A stretch of DNA of 64,000 nucleotides from Mytilus californianus (lineage: Eukaryota > Mollusca > Bivalvia > Mytilida > Mytilidae), in the NCBI RefSeq assembly GCF_021869535.1, contig NW_026262701.1, positions 3,611,501-3,675,500 on the forward strand. Direction: 5' to 3'. The stretch's first letter is position 1, and the number at the start of each line of letters is the position of its first letter. Shown piece after piece: positions 44,314 through 55,870 of this stretch. The translations under genes and the position numbers were made by a program. The notes under the pieces are model-generated. The model saw only the letters and a list, made by a program, of their open reading frames with translations. It made no database searches and was not told where the DNA came from.

Positions 44314-45632
44314 TTAAGCTTGAAAATCATCCAGACTAGAATTTAATGTGTTTGTTATTTCGTGTTGTACTCTGGGATTTTTGGTTGCAGGTTGCGTTTC
44401 ACTGATGGTGATAATTTCTGTCGTAATCAATATTTGTTTTTGTTTTTCTGGGTTATACACTTTTTTAATGAGGGTTATAAATGCTATGAAAAGGTCTTCA
44501 GAGCCGAATATATATTTCTTTCGTACACAATATTGACTGAAATAAGTATCATAAAGTGATTTTACCGTGCCGTATTTTGGTAGTGATTTTTTAAGTGCAC
44601 GCCAGGTACTTTCAATGGTGTTTGTATGCGCTCCTGATTCTGGGTCTACAAAATTCACGGAATGATTGACTTTCAAATGCTCAAATCCCTCTGAACCTAG
44701 ACAATCATATACTTTCCAAAAGTCACTAATTATTGTTGTTCCGGGTTTTATATTGTGTTTTATTAATTTGAGTAATGTTTCTTTTGTTCGATTTTCCACT
44801 GTGGCAAAACAACTTTTTTGGCTGTCTCTTTCAATACTTCCAAACACCCACTGACCTTCTATTTGACGCCATTTGTGGTATTTTCTTTTCCCAAATTTAC
44901 TTTCATCAATTTCAACAATTACGCTATCTCCTCCTATTTTTTCACTATCTGTTTTCAAAATTTCTATACAGACTTCACGGCAATAATTGTACCAATCTAC
45001 GATTGTTTGGTTACAAATGGAAAGTTCATGCTTTACAAATTCTTGGTCTATTTTGTAAATCCAGAAATACGTAGTGAATAATATTTTTTCCAAACTTAAA
45101 TTATGTCCTTGAAACCAGGATCCGTTTCTGATAGAAACCTTTTTACAGCATTTTTTGTTGCTGCACTTCTAATAAAAAATGTCGTTTGAAAAAGAACTGT
45201 CTTTTCTTAATCCAAAATGTCCGTGGCTACACTTTTTCGCGGAGCACCTGAGATCACCCACTGGATCACCCCCAGTTTTTGGTGGGGTTCGTGTTGCTTA
45301 GTCTTTAGTTTTCTATGTTGTGTCATCTGTACTATTATTTGTCTGTTTGTCTTTTTATTTTTCGCCATGGCGTTGTCAGTTTGTTTTCGATCTATGAGTT
45401 TGACTGTCCCTCTGGTATCTTTCTTCCCTCTTTTGCATACCTCTCCAGTTAAATCTAGAATTAATCCTATAGAAATACACCACTGAAAAATTTTCTCAAT
45501 ACTTTCACATATAATAAACAAATCTTTTAACTTTATCGGCATTTCCGTATTTACATTGTAATGTTTGTAAACAAACCCAGCTGATTTTACGTTACGGTTG
45601 ACAATGACGTAACTTATTTCAGGAATATTCAT
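44314..45632 (-). pseudogene. Merlin / IS1595-like DDE transposase, interrupted
   Basis: The C-terminal 259 codons (45093-44314) hold a DDE core: Asp63 in EIDESKFGKRKYHKW, Asp124 in IISDFWKVYD, Glu161 in TNTIESTW. This spacing and the HTNTIE-type motif are those of the ISXO2/IS1595-like transposase used by eukaryotic Merlin elements. The same frame continues upstream to 45168 (KCSNKKCCKKVSIRNGSWF), where an in-frame TAG at 45169-45171 stops it. Further upstream, an N-terminal segment (45632-45443; KDLFIICESIEKIFQWC) is in another frame because a family D repeat has inserted between. Original Cys residues suggest a zinc ribbon. The enzyme would cut and paste Merlin DNA, but this copy cannot. 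Short GGACCCC motifs at 44123 and, inverted, near 45911-45917 might be terminal inverted repeats. Confidence 0.85.
45238..45443 (-). mobile_element. family D repeat inserted in the Merlin transposase
   Basis: Reverse copy of family D ('accccaccaaaaactgggggtgat' to 'gaaagataccagagggacagtc'). It separates two parts of the transposase and shifts the frame. Exact ends and target duplication are not resolved. Confidence 0.8.
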
Positions 45633-45927
45633 GACGTAGAGGTCACCGATAATGGAATTTTTGTCACGTGATATACCTACCTGAGTAACGGAAGCGTGGA
45701 CATTTTGTACACTTACCCAGACGTCTTTCTGTTAGATATTGTAATTCTAATTTAAAAAACTGTTTAAAACAAGTTTTTTAAACAAAACTTCACCTGGGGA
45801 ATTCGATTTTGACCTTATTTTTCTGATTTTTAGGCTATTTTCGTTTTTAACTTTTTGGCGCGATCAATCCCTATATACTAGTATTTACTATAGTTTCCCG
45901 TACTTTTTATGGGGTCCTCTGAAGTAG

Positions 45928-46034
45928 AAATATATTTGCTGCAACTCATTTAAAGCCTTTTTCTCTTATAAGAAATGTAAATATGCTAGATATACTTACT
46001 GGAAGTATGATGAGATGATTTAAGCTGTTAATTT
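45928..46034 (+). repeat. 107-bp perfect direct repeat, right copy
   Basis: See 44013-44119. Confidence 0.95.
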
Positions 46035-46164
46035 TCTCCTTGACAATATTTATGTACGTTTCGGCAATACGGTTTATCGACAATTTGTAGATATTGCTTG
46101 GCGCACCAATTGTGCCCTTTCAATAGCAGTCTTGTTCTTGTACTTTTATGAATTACAGTTTATT

Positions 46165-46350
46165 GCCAAGCTCATATCACCCTAGTTTTTGGTGGGGTTT
46201 GTGTTGCCCAGTCTTTAGATTTTTTATGTTGTGTTTTGTGAACTGTTGTTTGTTTGTCTTTTTCTTTTTTAGCCATGGCGTTGTCAGTTTATTTTCGACA
46301 TATGAGTTTGAATGTCCCTTTGATATCTTTCGTCTCTTCTTATCATTAAA
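46165..46350 (-). repeat. interspersed repeat family D, reverse copy
   Basis: 'tttttggtggggtttgtgttgcccagtctttag' through 'ccatggcgttgtcagtttattttcgacatatgag' to 'tgatatctttcgtctctt', parallel to 45250-45440. Confidence 0.88.
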
Positions 46351-47140
46351 GTCCCGTCTAAATGGCATTTAATTAATAAATTCAACAACACTTTTTTCTT
46401 GAAATAATCGAGAATTTACTAAATATACTACCGACATTTACCCAAAGGAACATACTTTAAATAAATGAAATATAAAGGGTAATAACTGTCCTTTCCTAGA
46501 AATAGATATTTCAGTTTACACAGGAAACTGTACACAAAAAGTTACGAGAAAAGAGACGATTTAACGTTTCCTATTGTTAATTTTCCCTTTTAGGACGGTG
46601 GTGTTCCTTATGGCATCATCTTTCGGTGTTTATATGTCACAACTTCTTCGCTATGCCCGTGTCTGTAGTGACGTTTTTTTATTTCAATGAACATAATCTA
46701 TGTATTACTGGTAAACTATTTAGTCAGGGAGATTTCGTCACCACAAATCACTTAAAAACTTTACTAAATTGCATAGATACATAGAAAATTAGATAAGATC
46801 CAGGTAACAATGTCGATCCTTTCAATTAACTTATTCTAAAATGTTACTAATTCAACACTGTAATTAGAAGATTGTTTTTATTGGTATAGATATTGATTTA
46901 TTAATTTTGTTATCAGTAAATTAAAATAAAATAAATATCATTGTTATATACAGATGCACATTCACGGTTCTATCTATCGATACCTTTATCTTGGCATTGC
47001 ACAAGGTCATGTTTATCTCTGACTGTTAATGACGTCTTTACACTAAATCCATAGGATGTGTGATGAGTACTGATTGATATCTTATTCTTTGATACATGAT
47101 TTTTTTTATTAGTTGTTATTGGGTTTGAACTAGCTGTCAA
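46351..47140. other. non-coding stretch, nothing recognised
   Basis: AT-rich; no supported gene. Confidence 0.4.
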
Positions 47141-47145
47141 TATAA

Positions 47146-47370
47146 TGGAATTTAATGCGACTGTCATACAAGTGAGAGGTTAAGCTAGCTATAAAACCAG
47201 GTGTAATCCACCATTTTCTACATAAGGAAATGCCTGTACCAAGTCAGGAATTTGACAGTTGTTTTCCATTCGTTAGATGTATTTGAGCGTTTGATTTTGC
47301 CAATTTATAAAGGACTTTCCGATTTGAATTTCCCTTGGAGTTTGGTATTTTTGTTATTTTACTTTTCAGT
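47146..47370 (-). repeat. interspersed repeat family B, reverse copy
   Basis: Near-complete reverse copy, including 'cgactgtcatacaagtgagaggttaagctagctataaaaccagg' and 'aaaggactttccgatttgaatt'. Confidence 0.9.
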
Positions 47371-47479
47371 AACTGCGAGTTCTCTACGACCTGTACGTAG
47401 TATCTTTTTTTTTGTTGTTGTGGGATGTATATATACCCTTCCGCGTCCGGTCTGTGTTTTTTGTTTAAAGTTGTTTTTC

Positions 47480-47885
47480 GGCTATGTATCGATCTGATGA
47501 GTTAAGTCCTTTTCGACTAATTTTCATAGTTTGTTCTTATGTTGAACTGTTACACCACTGTCCCTGGTTAGGGAGAGGGTTTTGCCCCAGCAAACTAGTT
47601 CAACCCCGCCACATTATGTATGTGCCTGTCCTAAGTCAGGAGCCTGCAATTCAGTGGTTTTCGTTTGTTGCTGTATATCATATTTGTTTTTCGTTCATTG
47701 GTTTGTACATAAATCAGGCCGTTAGTTTTACATTTGTCATTTCCGGGTCTTTTATAGCTGACTATGCGGTATGGGTTTTGCTCATTGTTGAAGGCCGTAC
47801 GGTGACCTATATTTGTTAGCCTCTATGCCATTTGGTCTCTGGTGGAGAGTTGTCTCATTGTTAATTACACCACATCTTCTTATTT
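47480..47885 (+). repeat. interspersed repeat family A, best long copy
   Basis: Begins near 'ctatgtatcgatctgatgagttaagtcc', then 'cactgtccctggttagggagag', 'caaccccgccacattatgtatgtgcctgtcc', 'gtacggtgacctatatttgttagcct' and a terminal 'gttgtctcattgttaatta.accacatcttctta'. The 111-codon frame inside is a repeat by-product. Confidence 0.88.
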
Positions 47886-48299
47886 TTATAAGATATACTT
47901 CAATGTAGATCAACCAGTATAAGAATTATACGATTTGTAATCACCTGACTGTTAATCTATTTAAATGTGATTTTGATGTTTTAAATACATATATTTCATT
48001 TGATATATCTGTTTATCTATATGCATGTTGTATATTTAAAATATTCGTCATATCAAATAGTTACAGTGGTGCATATCTGTCTTCCTTCATGTGTAAATTC
48101 TAAATTGGGATAATCCTACCTTCACGCCAAGACAGTTGTCATTACTACACAAATTGTTTGTCATTTCTGTCCTAATAAACTTTGTAATGTAAACCGATTC
48201 TTGGTGGAATCAATGATTTAACATAATATATATTAAATGCCTACCGGAAAATAATCTTCGAAGAATAATTTAAAAACAGAAAAATCTATCAAAATAACA
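47886..48299. other. non-coding stretch
   Basis: Nothing recognised. Confidence 0.4.
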
Positions 48300-48550
48300 T
48301 TAATGGCACCAGATGCGCATTTCGACAATAAATGTCCCTTCATTGGTATCTTTCGCCTCTCCTTTGAAAGTCCAAAAAAAGGACAAAAATATATTGCCAA
48401 TGCCGGTTAAGGAATCATAGCTTTGTATGCCTTCAAAATTTAATAACACAATATCCGTATGTTCATGCCAGTACTTCGATTACTGGGCTGGTGAATCCCT
48501 CAGGGAATAACAGTCAACAAACAGAGGTATCGACTCAGTTTTAGTAATAA
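48300..48550 (+). repeat. interspersed repeat family G with a nested family D tail
   Basis: CAGATGCGCATTTCGACAAT at about 48312, then 'atgtcccttcattggtatctttcgcctctcctttgaaa' (family D end in reverse), then 'tactgggctggtgaatccctcaggga...cagaggtatcgactcag'. Confidence 0.75.
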
Positions 48551-49290
48551 CATAAAGTAGCGGTAAAACATGTGATCGTTTACTTGAATACTTGAATACT
48601 TATCTTAATAATTAGTTTGATCAGTTTGAAAAAGCTTTAAAATTAATTTTATATGCAACTCCTTTTAAAATGATCATAATGCCCTAAGGGTAGGCATTAT
48701 GTTTGACATGATAACAATATTCTATATATTTTAAACGTATAACATGCAAAATGGATGATTAAACCACATATTTCAAATGCCCTATTCTGAAACTATTGAG
48801 GGTCAATCTAAATCTTTCTGACCTTAAGGTGTCTTATGTATACATTGTAATCATTTACGCCAATGGCTTGTAATGTGTCCATCCGTCGTAAGATATTATC
48901 GTTCCGATTTCAGAACCTACAGTGACCGTATGTTGTAGATCTAGTTTTGTGAAGTTGCCTTTAAGAATTTGTTTTCTCAAGGTGTGTTTGATTTTTATTC
49001 AGAATTATGTCCTCTGTAACTAAATATAAAGTTGAACAATGCGTTTGTGTTGGCAATGGTACAGATATTTTCCTCGATTAGTAAAAATATTTCTTATGTA
49101 TATTAGTAGGATACTGCAGAAGCAAGGTTCAGTTTTCAGGGAGAAATATTTTCCTTTGTACTTTTAAAAGCATACATAACAATACAATTGGGTATGTGGC
49201 TTTGTTTTCTAAGAATATGCTTTATCACAAAATAAAAGGGAGAGGTCACCAAGGGGGCAATCAAAAATAAAAAGTAGAAGAAAAATAGAC
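48551..49290. other. non-coding stretch
   Basis: Nothing recognised. Confidence 0.4.
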
Positions 49291-49294
49291 ATTA

Positions 49295-49900
49295 TCATGG
49301 TACAAAATAAAGGCAACAGTAGTATACCGCTGTTCGAAACTCATAAATCGATAGAGATAAAAACAAATCCGGGTTACAAACTAAAACTGAGGGAAACGCA
49401 TCAAATATAAGAGGAGAACAACGACACAACAAAAACACAACATTAAAATGTAACACACACAGAAACGAACTATGATATAACAATGGCCATTTTCCTGACT
49501 TGGTACAGGACATTTTTAGAAAAAAATGGTGGGTTGAACCTGGTTTTTTGGCATGCCAAACCTCCCGCTTTTATGGCAACGTCAAACACAACACCAAAAC
49601 GACAACATCACATGACAGGACCACAATACAAATAAATGGGAGAACATATAGGACAAAGAAACGTACGAATAATAGCTAACAAAGGGTACTAAGCTTAAAA
49701 TTCAATACGCCAGACGTGCGTCTCGTCCACACAAAACCAACCAGTGACGCTCAGATGAAAAAAATTTGAAAGCCAAAACAAGTACAAAGCTGAAGAGCAC
49801 CGAGGACCAAAACTTCCAAAAAGTTGCGCCTAACACGGCCAGGGTTTTCTGCCTGGGACAAGAACATCCTTATTATTTAGAATAATTTATAATTTTGCAA
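49295..49900 (+). repeat. interspersed repeat family C, intact reference copy
   Basis: Continuous from 'gtatacc(g)ctgttcgaaactcataaatcgatagag' through the ACTGAGGGAAACGCATCAAA core, 'cctcccgcttttatggcaacgtcaa' and the family F-like segment in reverse ('cgccagacgtgcgtctcgtccac..agtgacgctcagatg') to 'ttctgcctgggacaagaacatccttattatt'. It shows that the 4030-4660 copy is rearranged. Confidence 0.85.
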
Positions 49901-50047
49901 TCAGTAAATTTTATTAAATGACTATATAACAGATATACATGATAAAACCGAAGTGGGGACTAACTACAGAATAAAAACGGATACATTACATAAAACAACT
50001 TAATCCAAAACATAAAAATACACAGCCGAGTTAGCCAAAGCCTCAAC

Positions 50048-50112
50048 GCACAAAGTGACGTCACATTTGAAATTCTAAAAAAACACACAAAGTGACGTCA
50101 CATTTGAATTTG
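50048..50112. repeat. tandem duplication carrying two CRE palindromes
   Basis: CACAAAGTGACGTCACATTT occurs at about 50049 and 50086 (spacing 37), giving two TGACGTCA sites. Confidence 0.85.
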
Positions 50113-50724
50113 TAAAAATATTTTCCAAAAATAAGATATGATTAGGATTGATTCAAGATTAGATTTGTAATACTACTGACATTACATTTATTAATAACAA
50201 TGAAAATTACAATACTTATTAATATCAAATTGTGGTAGTAATTAGATAATTAATTGTATTATCTAGCTATGTCGGTGTTTCTTCTGAATCAAACTGTAAA
50301 CCAAATATATTGTATAAATTTCGTTGAACCAAACTAAAATCTAATAAATGAAGGGGGTGATTAATTATCTTCACCATAACACACGAATATAACAGAAAAG
50401 ACGTTAAGACATTTCACAAAATCCGACGAGAATAACAAATATAACATCAAAATTAAATACATGAATTTGGGATAGAAAAGTACCGTGACACGTCTTATAG
50501 CAATGCGGTTTCACACTCAGCAAAAAAGAAATAGTCCACAAAACACTACACAGATATTTAAGATTAGTAATAAAAAGATATAGATGATAGATTGACTCAT
50601 TTCGTTTTTGCAATAAAATGTGAATCTGAAGGCTTCATTTGCCCTTGACTTTAGTTTCAAAACTTCTTCCATGAAAATATTCAGCCATATGGTTTTGGAC
50701 AATTGTAATTTCAACAAGGTATAA
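50113..50724. other. non-coding stretch
   Basis: No supported gene. Minus-strand frames up to 117 codons have no recognisable domain. Confidence 0.4.
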
Positions 50725-50860
50725 TTAAACTCATCATAGATACCAGGATTGAAATTTTGTACGCCAGACGCGCGTTTCATAAAAAAATCACCCATCAGTG
50801 ACGCTAGAATAAAAAAAGTTAAAAAGGATGAATAAAGTACGAAGTTGAGGATTGTATATA
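50725..50860 (-). mobile_element. family F retroposon, reverse copy
   Basis: 'aaactcatcatagataccaggattgaaattttgtacgccagacgcgcgttt' then 'cagtgacgctagaat' and 'gtacgaagttgagg' are the reverse complement of the 8921-9096 copy. Confidence 0.85.
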
Positions 50861-51159
50861 AGGTCATCAAAATCGTAAGTACATGTAAACAGATGCTTAT
50901 TATTGGATATGATACGTCAGAAGAATTTTTGACGTTGTTCCATATCCCAGTTTCATTTTCAATGCTATTGATATTATTTTTATTTACCTGTGTACATTAT
51001 TTTATTTGGCGGCATTTTGTCCAAGGTTATGGTTGTTTTTCTGATATTGTTTTAAATCTAACCCCCTTGTTTTATCAATTTTGTATTAACATTGTGTCAT
51101 AGATCAAATTTATTCGTTCAATGTATGTTCACTTGTTTTTGTTAATATGTCTTTTGATT
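50861..51159. other. non-coding spacer
   Basis: Nothing recognised. Confidence 0.4.
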
Positions 51160-51545
51160 GAGTTAAGCCATTTCAATAAATATTTTATAGTGTGTCTTTC
51201 TATGTTGTGATGCTCACACTATTGTTTCAGGTAGGGTGAAGGTTGGCGCCTCATAAAACGTTTGAACATGCTGCATTTTTTTTGCACCTGTCCTAAGTCA
51301 GGAACCTGATGTTCAGTGGTTGTCATAAGTGTTTCTCGTTTCTCGTTTTTTATATAGATTAGACTGTTGGTTTTCCTGTTGGTATGGTTTTACACTAGTC
51401 ATTTTTGGGCCCTTTGTAGCTTGCTGTTCGGTGTGAGCCATGACTCCGTGTTGAAGGCCGTACTTTGACCTATAATGGTTTACTTTTACAAATTTTGACT
51501 TGGATGGAGAGTTGTCTCATTGGCACTCATACCACATCTTCTTAT
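51160..51545 (+). repeat. interspersed repeat family A
   Basis: 'tttgattgagttaagcca' ... 'tgcacctgtcctaagtcaggaacctg' ... 'gattagactgttggttttcc' ... 'gtgagccatgactccgtgttgaaggccgtactttgacc' ... 'gttgtctcattggcactcataccacatcttctta'. Confidence 0.9.
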
Positions 51546-51974
51546 ATCTAGATACTCAAATAAACAAAGGTAAAGTTCAAAATTATTTTCCAGTAGCAAT
51601 GTAGGTGAGAAACTTTTAGAATAAGTTTGTCTCGTAAGAACAAAAGAATAAGTCGGCACGAAGATGAGCACAGTTTTTTCCAATAGGAATACCGATTGTC
51701 TATTGAAAAAAAATGTACCTTTAACGAAACGACTATCATGGTCTAGAGGCTGTGCAAATCATTTGAATATTCTACAAGTATGATATATACATTTTAAATG
51801 AATGTTTATATCATTATTGTTGAAAGCAAGACTGGACGATATTTTACACGGCAAATAACAATATATATTTAGCATAACCATTGGATAGTTGAACTCACAT
51901 TTGTTGACAAACAGAACACATACAAGTAACCTTTCAACAATTTGTTTAAAAATAAAAATACTGCTCAGTATAAA
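51546..51974. other. non-coding stretch
   Basis: Nothing recognised. Confidence 0.4.
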
Positions 51975-52085
51975 ATGAAGATGTGTGGAATAATACGCAA
52001 TGAGACAACTTTCCACAAGAGACCAAATGATCAAAGCCCATACCGCATAGCAAGTTAAAACAGGCCCCGACAAAACAAAATTTAA
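51975..52085 (-). repeat. family A 3' part, reverse fragment
   Basis: 'agatgtgtggaataatacgcaatgagacaactttccac' through 'cccataccgcatagcaag' and 'ggccccgaca'. Confidence 0.85.
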
Positions 52086-52369
52086 ACCTTTTTATGTCGG
52101 AGTATATTTCTCTAAATGTACCAACTAGAATATAATCTTCCATTACCTGTAGTACTTTTTCTCTAACCGTTGTTTGTTGATATTAACATGACTATGAGTG
52201 AAACTCTAAATTAAGTTAAATCACCAGAAAGAATAGAAGACTGATTATAAAATTCCTCAATAGTGTCTGCTACCTTTTGATAAAAGTAAGGAGTGTCTAC
52301 ATGTGTGCTAAAAATATTAACGAAAGTAAATTTTGGTATCTTCAATTATTATATCCAATCCAAGGAGGT

Positions 52370-52450
52370 TTCCATCCTCATCATCCCCAGTTTCTGGTGG
52401 GGTTCGTGTTGCTCAGTCTTTTGTTTTCTAAGTTGTGTTTTGTGTACTGT
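52370..52450 (-). repeat. family D fragment, reverse
   Basis: 'catccccagtttctggtggggttcgtgttgctcagtctttt' followed by 'gttgtgttttgtgtactgtt'. Confidence 0.85.
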
Positions 52451-52499
52451 TGATTTTATGTTGAAAGTCTTAAGATAAAGGTTTTACTACAAGTATCAC

Positions 52500-53060
52500 A
52501 TAAACTTAACAATTTTAAAGATCACTGACAATGAGATCAATGTCAGATAAATCCTTTCAGACAGACATGCACACCTTATAATTATTCCATACACCAAATA
52601 TAGTTGACCTATTGCTTATGGTAATTGAAAACAGACCAAAACACAAAACCTTAACATTGACCAATGAACAATAAAAATGAGGTCACGGTCAGATGATACC
52701 TGCCAGACAGACATGTGCCCCTTACAATCATTCTAAACACAAAATATAGTTGACCTATTGCTTATAGTATTTGCAAAACAGACCAAAACACAAAACAATT
52801 ACATTGACCAATGAACAATGAAAATAATGTCAAGGTCATATGAAACCTGCCAGACTGACATGTACTCCTTACAATCATTCCATACACCACATATAGTTGA
52901 CCTACTGCTTATGGAATCTGAAAAACGGACCTAATCACGTAACTTTAACCTTAATCACTGATCCACGGAATGAGGTCGAGGTTAGGTGAACCCTGTCTGA
53001 CGGACATGTAGACGTTGCAAGGAACCCCTATACCAAATATACTAGTAGTTATCCTATTAC
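52500..53060 (+). repeat. family E tandem repeat array
   Basis: About four units with a period near 147 (landmark ATTGACCAATGAAC at 52656 and 52803). Each unit carries a GGTCA-type pair ('gaggtcacggtcag', 'tgtcaaggtcatatg', 'gaggtcgaggttagg'), a 'ctgccagac(a/t)gacatg' block and 'tatagttgacctattgctta'. Confidence 0.9.
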
Positions 53061-53114
53061 ACATAATAAGTGAGAAATTCACATGGCTAAAAAACTTTTA
53101 AAATATTTCACGCA

Positions 53115-53290
53115 GCTGAGCAGCTGAGATCACCCCCTGTGTTTGGTGTGTTTCGTATTTCTAATTCCTTAGTTTTCTATGTTGTGTTTTGAAGACTGAT
53201 GTTTGTCTTTTCGTCATTTTTTACCATGTTATTGTCAGTTGGTGTCCGACCCATGAGTTTGATTATCCCTTTGGTATCTTCCACCTCTCT
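53115..53290 (-). repeat. family D, reverse copy
   Basis: 'gctgagatcaccccctgtgtttggtg' to 'atgagtttgattatccctttggtatcttcc'; diverged. Confidence 0.85.
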
Positions 53291-54294
53291 TTTACAATAA
53301 TTCCTGGCATAGCGTTTCACTATGGTTTATACAAATCGTGGATCTTCATTTTACCAATTCATTCGTACATGGATTTTAGTCTGAAAGGGTAATTTTGATC
53401 TTAACATCATCTAAAAATGTCTGTGCAAGAAATTATTAAGTCATGGTCAGTCATTTAGTCAATGTTTAGACTTATCCTCTGTGGGAATTTCAGTAATGTT
53501 CGGACAATTAGCTTGAAGTCAATTTAGTATTGTGCAGTACCTATTTAGAAAATTCAATTTGTCATTGATATCTTAAGGTAAATATTAACTATTTTAGTCT
53601 GAACATAGACTGGACAAATCTGAATTGATTGCAAGCGAATATTCTGTAACAGTAATAAATTTGCCACAGTAGATACGTCTGCAAATGGAATGAATCCTGA
53701 TAGTGACTTGATGATGTATTGTTCAAATCACATTAAAATAACCGTTTTAGATCAAAATTGGTTTACTTGTGAGTAAGGAATATGATACTAACGTTAGATT
53801 TCGGAGAGTTTTTTTCAACTTAAATTCTGTTTACTTATGACAACGAACCAAGATTAATTTACTGATGTATTGTTGTTGCTTAAATTGCTTGTTGAATAAA
53901 TTAAATTTAAAAAAATCATTTGTTGATTGCAGATTTTTGTATTGTACGAATAAATATTTATTGACCTGCATTGCGTCTGCAAAAAACTCAAACATAATTG
54001 ACTTATAGTGGCAAATACAGTGTGGTTATTATATAGATTATTAAAAGAAACTTCGGTAAAAATTAGCTCAGTGAAGATAATTTTTGAATTGTTTTTTAAA
54101 CTGTTCTGGGAAAACCTCGCGATGTATTTATGTGCCATTTGGGTGCTGTCCTATTGACGTGCATCCCACATGTCAATTTATTCATGTCTATTTGTGATAA
54201 CAGTTACATTTAACAGTTTTAGAAACAGGCCATTTACTTAGAAAGACTCTTTCTAAATGAACCGTTTTTTAAAGACGGAATCCTAAACAATAAA
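53291..54294. other. non-coding stretch
   Basis: No supported gene or repeat. Confidence 0.4.
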
Positions 54295-54365
54295 AGAGGG
54301 ACGAAAGATACCAGAGGGACAGTCAAACTCATAGATCGAAAACAAACTGACAACGCCATGGCCAA
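54295..54365 (+). repeat. family D fragment, forward
   Basis: 'agagggacgaaagataccagagggacagtcaaactcat' to 'caacgccatgg'. Confidence 0.9.
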
Positions 54366-54633
54366 TAAGTCGGTTTTACGTTTAAAATGCAGAAATCAAT
54401 TCTCTTTCTAATCAGGGGCGGATCACGGATTTTGAAAGAAGGTCGTAATACCTGAAAATGTGCCGAGTAAGGCAAGGGGTGAAATTTTTGGGACGATTGT
54501 ATGCAAAAAAAGAGCTACGCCATGAGCGCACGTTGCGCCCGTCACCCTTTTGTCTCCTCGTTATGTTTTAAATGAATTTATATGATCAAGAAAAATACAA
54601 AAATACTGAAAACTGTGAGCACTGCTCAAATAG

Positions 54634-54670
54634 CCCCCCCCCCCCCCCACCCCCCCCCCCCCCCCACCCC
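54634..54670. repeat. poly-C tract
   Basis: Runs of C interrupted by single A at 54649 and 54666. The proline-rich frame through it is an artefact. Confidence 0.95.
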
Positions 54671-54679
54671 AATGCACAC

Positions 54680-55190
54680 ACAGTGGTACGTTTTGAATTA
54701 TCTGCCACTATTAAGGCTATCTCAAGTTTACCTTAGTTTGTGGCCTCGATTTTTAAACAAATACAATTCTATAACCGTCCAAAGTGTGAAAATGGACAGT
54801 TTTCGACAATTTTTTCAACGAATAAAGTTCCATAACTGCGCAATGGTATATCAGAAATGTATAAAAAAAAAGGAGCTTATTTAGATAGATTAAAACAAGT
54901 CACCAAGATTTCGTGAAAACAGCTCAAAGCATTTTTGAGTTATTGTCCGAAAACTGGAAAATCCCCCCTTTTTTATGAATAAAGTCCCAATACTACAAAA
55001 CTTAAAATCAGAAATTTTCAAAAATTAAAAGGTGATTTATGTCATTATATATAAACAATTCACCAAAGTTTCAAGAAAAATGCTCAAATATTTTTGAGTT
55101 ATAGTCCGAATCCCATAACTCTTATAAAAATGATACATTTTCCAATCTAGGTCCTCTATCTACCCCACCCCCTGAATCCGCCACTGTTAA
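54680..55190. repeat. degenerate tandem repeat, about 155-bp units
   Basis: 'gaataaagt(t/c)cca' at about 54820 and 54978, 'tcaccaa(g/a)(a/g)tttc' at about 54901 and 55061, and 'tttttgagttat(t/a)gtccgaa' at about 54934 and 55094. Two to three units. Flanked by 'gcggatcacgg' and 'gaatccgcca'. Confidence 0.75.
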
Positions 55191-55489
55191 TGGTAACCCA
55201 AATTACATTTGTGTCATTACAAACAACATTAATTTGTTGAATCTGTAATGGAAACTGGGTCAAAAGAGTTTACTGTGCAACTACCTGCTATAGAACGAGC
55301 AGGATAAAACAGATGGGGTTATACATTTAACTGCTCGATTATTTATACAACAATTGCTCAGTTCAAACTGAGAGAATAATGGCATCATTGATATACAAAA
55401 AAGAATAGTAAACGCAGTTATATGAACAAATATCTTGTTTTAGGATAAAACAAAATTAATGATACTTAAAAACATTGATTCTAACAAAG

Positions 55490-55870
55490 TTATTTGAAAT
55501 CAAAATTCTTTGTGTTTATGATTTACATTGACGTCATTGCTTATTTGTTGTGTGGACATGTTTTTCATTATAAAGTCAGTATTCCTATTGGAACCCACTT
55601 GTATAGGAACAAATGCCGGCCACTCTTTTGTGACTTGTTTCTATATTCATGGTTGCAGATTCCTTTCTGGGGCTGTTCATGGAAAATTAGAAGTATATGG
55701 AATATAAATATCGAATCTGATATGAAAATTCATTGTTTATGTTTTGAAATTGATGACATATTTTATTTGTTTTGTGGACATTTTTTTCATTATAAAGTCG
55801 GTATATATACCTATGGGAATCACATTTCCAAAACTCCTCTCTGACTTGTTTCTTTATTCATGAGGCAGAT
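55490..55870. repeat. degenerate tandem duplication, about 236-bp units
   Basis: 'tttgt(t/)gtggacat.ttttcattataaagtc(a/g)gtat' occurs at about 55546 and 55780, and 'gacttgtttct(a/t)tattcatg' at about 55631 and 55843. The frame across it is not a recognised protein. Confidence 0.75.

Noticed and set aside
45207-45632. 141-codon minus-strand frame as a separate gene
   Set aside because: Its first 60 codons are the transposase N-terminus and the rest is the family D insertion read through. It is part of the broken Merlin gene.
44120-45927. GGACCCC motifs as Merlin terminal inverted repeats
   Set aside because: Only about seven to ten bases agree and the flanks show no 8-9 bp target duplication, so I mention them but do not annotate them as termini.
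47484-47819. 111-codon forward frame
   Set aside because: It lies wholly within the family A repeat, and other copies of the repeat do not keep it open.
50517-50870. 117-codon hydrophobic minus-strand frame as a membrane protein
   Set aside because: It starts inside a reverse family F repeat and its hydrophobicity comes from T-rich codons.
54582-54884. Proline-rich 100-codon frame
   Set aside because: Produced by the poly-C tract.
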